Positions 63,362-64,000 of a stretch of 64,000 bases of DNA are shown one piece after another (the first letter of the stretch is position 1; each line of letters opens with the position of its first letter). A program made the translations under genes and the position numbers. The DNA is from Roseomonas xinghualingensis (lineage in GTDB: Bacteria > Pseudomonadota > Alphaproteobacteria > Acetobacterales > Acetobacteraceae): the NCBI RefSeq assembly GCF_025791835.1, contig NZ_JAOXLP010000005.1:62001-126000 (forward strand). Reading direction: 5' to 3'. A model generated the notes under the pieces. It saw only the letters and a program-made list of their open reading frames with translations, ran no database searches and was not told where the DNA came from.

Positions 63362-64000
63362 TTGCCCGACACCATGCGTCCCACGGATTTCACCGCAACC
63401 GGTGAGCCTCGCCCCGCCAAACCGGCCCGCCCCCGGGATGCTTCCACCCTTCTCCTCTGGCGCCGCAGCAGCGCGGGCCTGGAGGTTCTCATGGGTGTCC
63501 GCAGCGCGAAGCACCGCTTCATGCCCAGCCGCCTCGTCTTCCCCGGCGGCCGCGTGGATGCCGAGGACAGCAAGGCTCCCGTTGCCTCGGAGCTGCATCC
63601 CCATACCCGCTACGCGTTGGAGGTGCGCGCTACTCCCCGCCTTGCCCAGGCCATCGCGGTCGCGGCCATCCGGGAGCTGGAGGAGGAAACCGGCCTGCTC
63701 CTCGGCCGGATGGAAGCAGGGCGCCTCCACGCCGATCTCGCCCCGCTCCGTTATCTCTGCCGCGCCCTCACCCCACCCATGAGCCCGGTGCGCTTCAACG
63801 CTCGCTTCCTCATCGCCCCGGCCGAAACCGTTACGGGCAGCCTGGGCGGTACGGGGGAGCTGGAGCACCTCGCCTTCTACAGGGTGGATGAAACGCCGCC
63901 CCATGAGCTGGCGCCGATCACGGCCAAGGTGCTGGGCGAGTTCCGGGAGCTGATGGAGATGCCGGAAGGAGAGCGCGAGCGACGGCCGTTGATCTGGTAC
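63362..64000 (+). CDS. NUDIX hydrolase with expanded Nudix box, 3' truncated
   Basis: The frame runs to the right edge, with about 213 residues visible. After a short head (DASTLLLWRRSSAGLEVLMGVRS) come FMPSRLVFPGGRVDAED and, some 35 residues later, the catalytic helix AIRELEEETGLLLG, matching REUxEEtGU. The first glycine part and the helix are usually only a few residues apart; this insertion is like the NUDT19 acyl-CoA diphosphatase branch. The TTG at 63362 lies 10 bases after GGAGAGG and is preferred; the ATG at 63374 is the alternative. It is divergent from the suf operon with 227 bases between. Likely substrate: a CoA or nucleoside diphosphate derivative. Confidence 0.85.
   Translation, partial: MPDTMRPTDFTATGEPRPAKPARPRDASTLLLWRRSSAGLEVLMGVRSAKHRFMPSRLVFPGGRVDAEDSKAPVASELHPHTRYALEVRATPRLAQAIAVAAIRELEEETGLLLGRMEAGRLHADLAPLRYLCRALTPPMSPVRFNARFLIAPAETVTGSLGGTGELEHLAFYRVDETPPHELAPITAKVLGEFRELMEMPEGERERRPLIWY

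Overview
The window is a very GC-rich chromosomal segment from an alphaproteobacterium, most likely an Acetobacteraceae member close to Roseomonas. This is an inference from gene content and protein style: a suf operon with SufU and SufT, a homogentisate cluster with a DUF2783 protein, a Bug-type binding protein, DUF3597 and an AI-2E-type permease with an extra C-terminal domain. I see no rRNA, tRNA, CRISPR array, insertion sequence or phage gene. Genes are densely packed, often overlapping by 1-14 bases, and several use GTG or TTG starts.

Layout. Bases 1-7100 hold metabolic genes: a 5'-truncated ACAD10-like phosphotransferase, an SMP-30 lactonase, an SDR, a carboxymuconolactone decarboxylase family protein, a nitronate monooxygenase, an amidase and a 6-phosphogluconate dehydrogenase. 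Bases 7072-12874 hold a small lipoprotein, a stand-alone receiver, a 1009-residue CHASE3 hybrid histidine kinase and an AI-2E family permease. Bases 13016-17780 hold a family 5 (peptide/opine-type) binding protein, a second amidase, DUF3597, an Lrp/AsnC regulator and a cupin. Bases 17845-22639 are a minus-strand sulfonate-type operon (permease, ATPase, DszC/SfnB-like flavoprotein, SsuD-like monooxygenase, binding protein) in which the ATPase and binding protein are each frameshifted.

Bases 22893-30661 are a homogentisate catabolic cluster: a divergent MarR regulator, then an FAD monooxygenase, DUF2783, a variant metallo-beta-lactamase-fold protein, hmgA, fahA, a Bug binding protein and maiA. 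HmgA opens the homogentisate ring, MaiA isomerises maleylacetoacetate and FahA cleaves fumarylacetoacetate. A near-perfect palindrome in the divergent region is the probable MarR operator. Next come an RraA-like aldolase and an IlvD/Edd sugar-acid dehydratase, a purine permease, small membrane proteins, an ABC exporter, an MFS_3 exporter, dps, parE, a LysR/aldo-keto reductase pair, topoisomerase IB, a PY-rich secreted protein, an alpha/beta hydrolase, a DEAD-box helicase with a polyaspartate tract, gcdH, an RNA m5U methyltransferase and a periplasmic-type MBL hydrolase.

Bases 52383-56400 are an arsenic operon (arsR-arsC-arsB-arsO-arsH) behind a well-formed ArsR-type promoter/operator; arsB is frameshifted near its end. 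Bases 56668-63134 are a full suf operon (rrf2-sufB-sufC-sufD-sufS-sufU-sufT-sufA). A 3'-truncated NUDIX hydrolase closes the window.

The most notable points are three single frameshifts in otherwise well-preserved transport genes, the MarR operator whose position conflicts with the first ATG of its gene, the monooxygenase/DUF2783/variant-MBL trio in the homogentisate operon, a receiver domain without its phosphorylation site, and an uncharacterised soluble domain on the AI-2E permease. I did not find a clearly new defence or mobile system.
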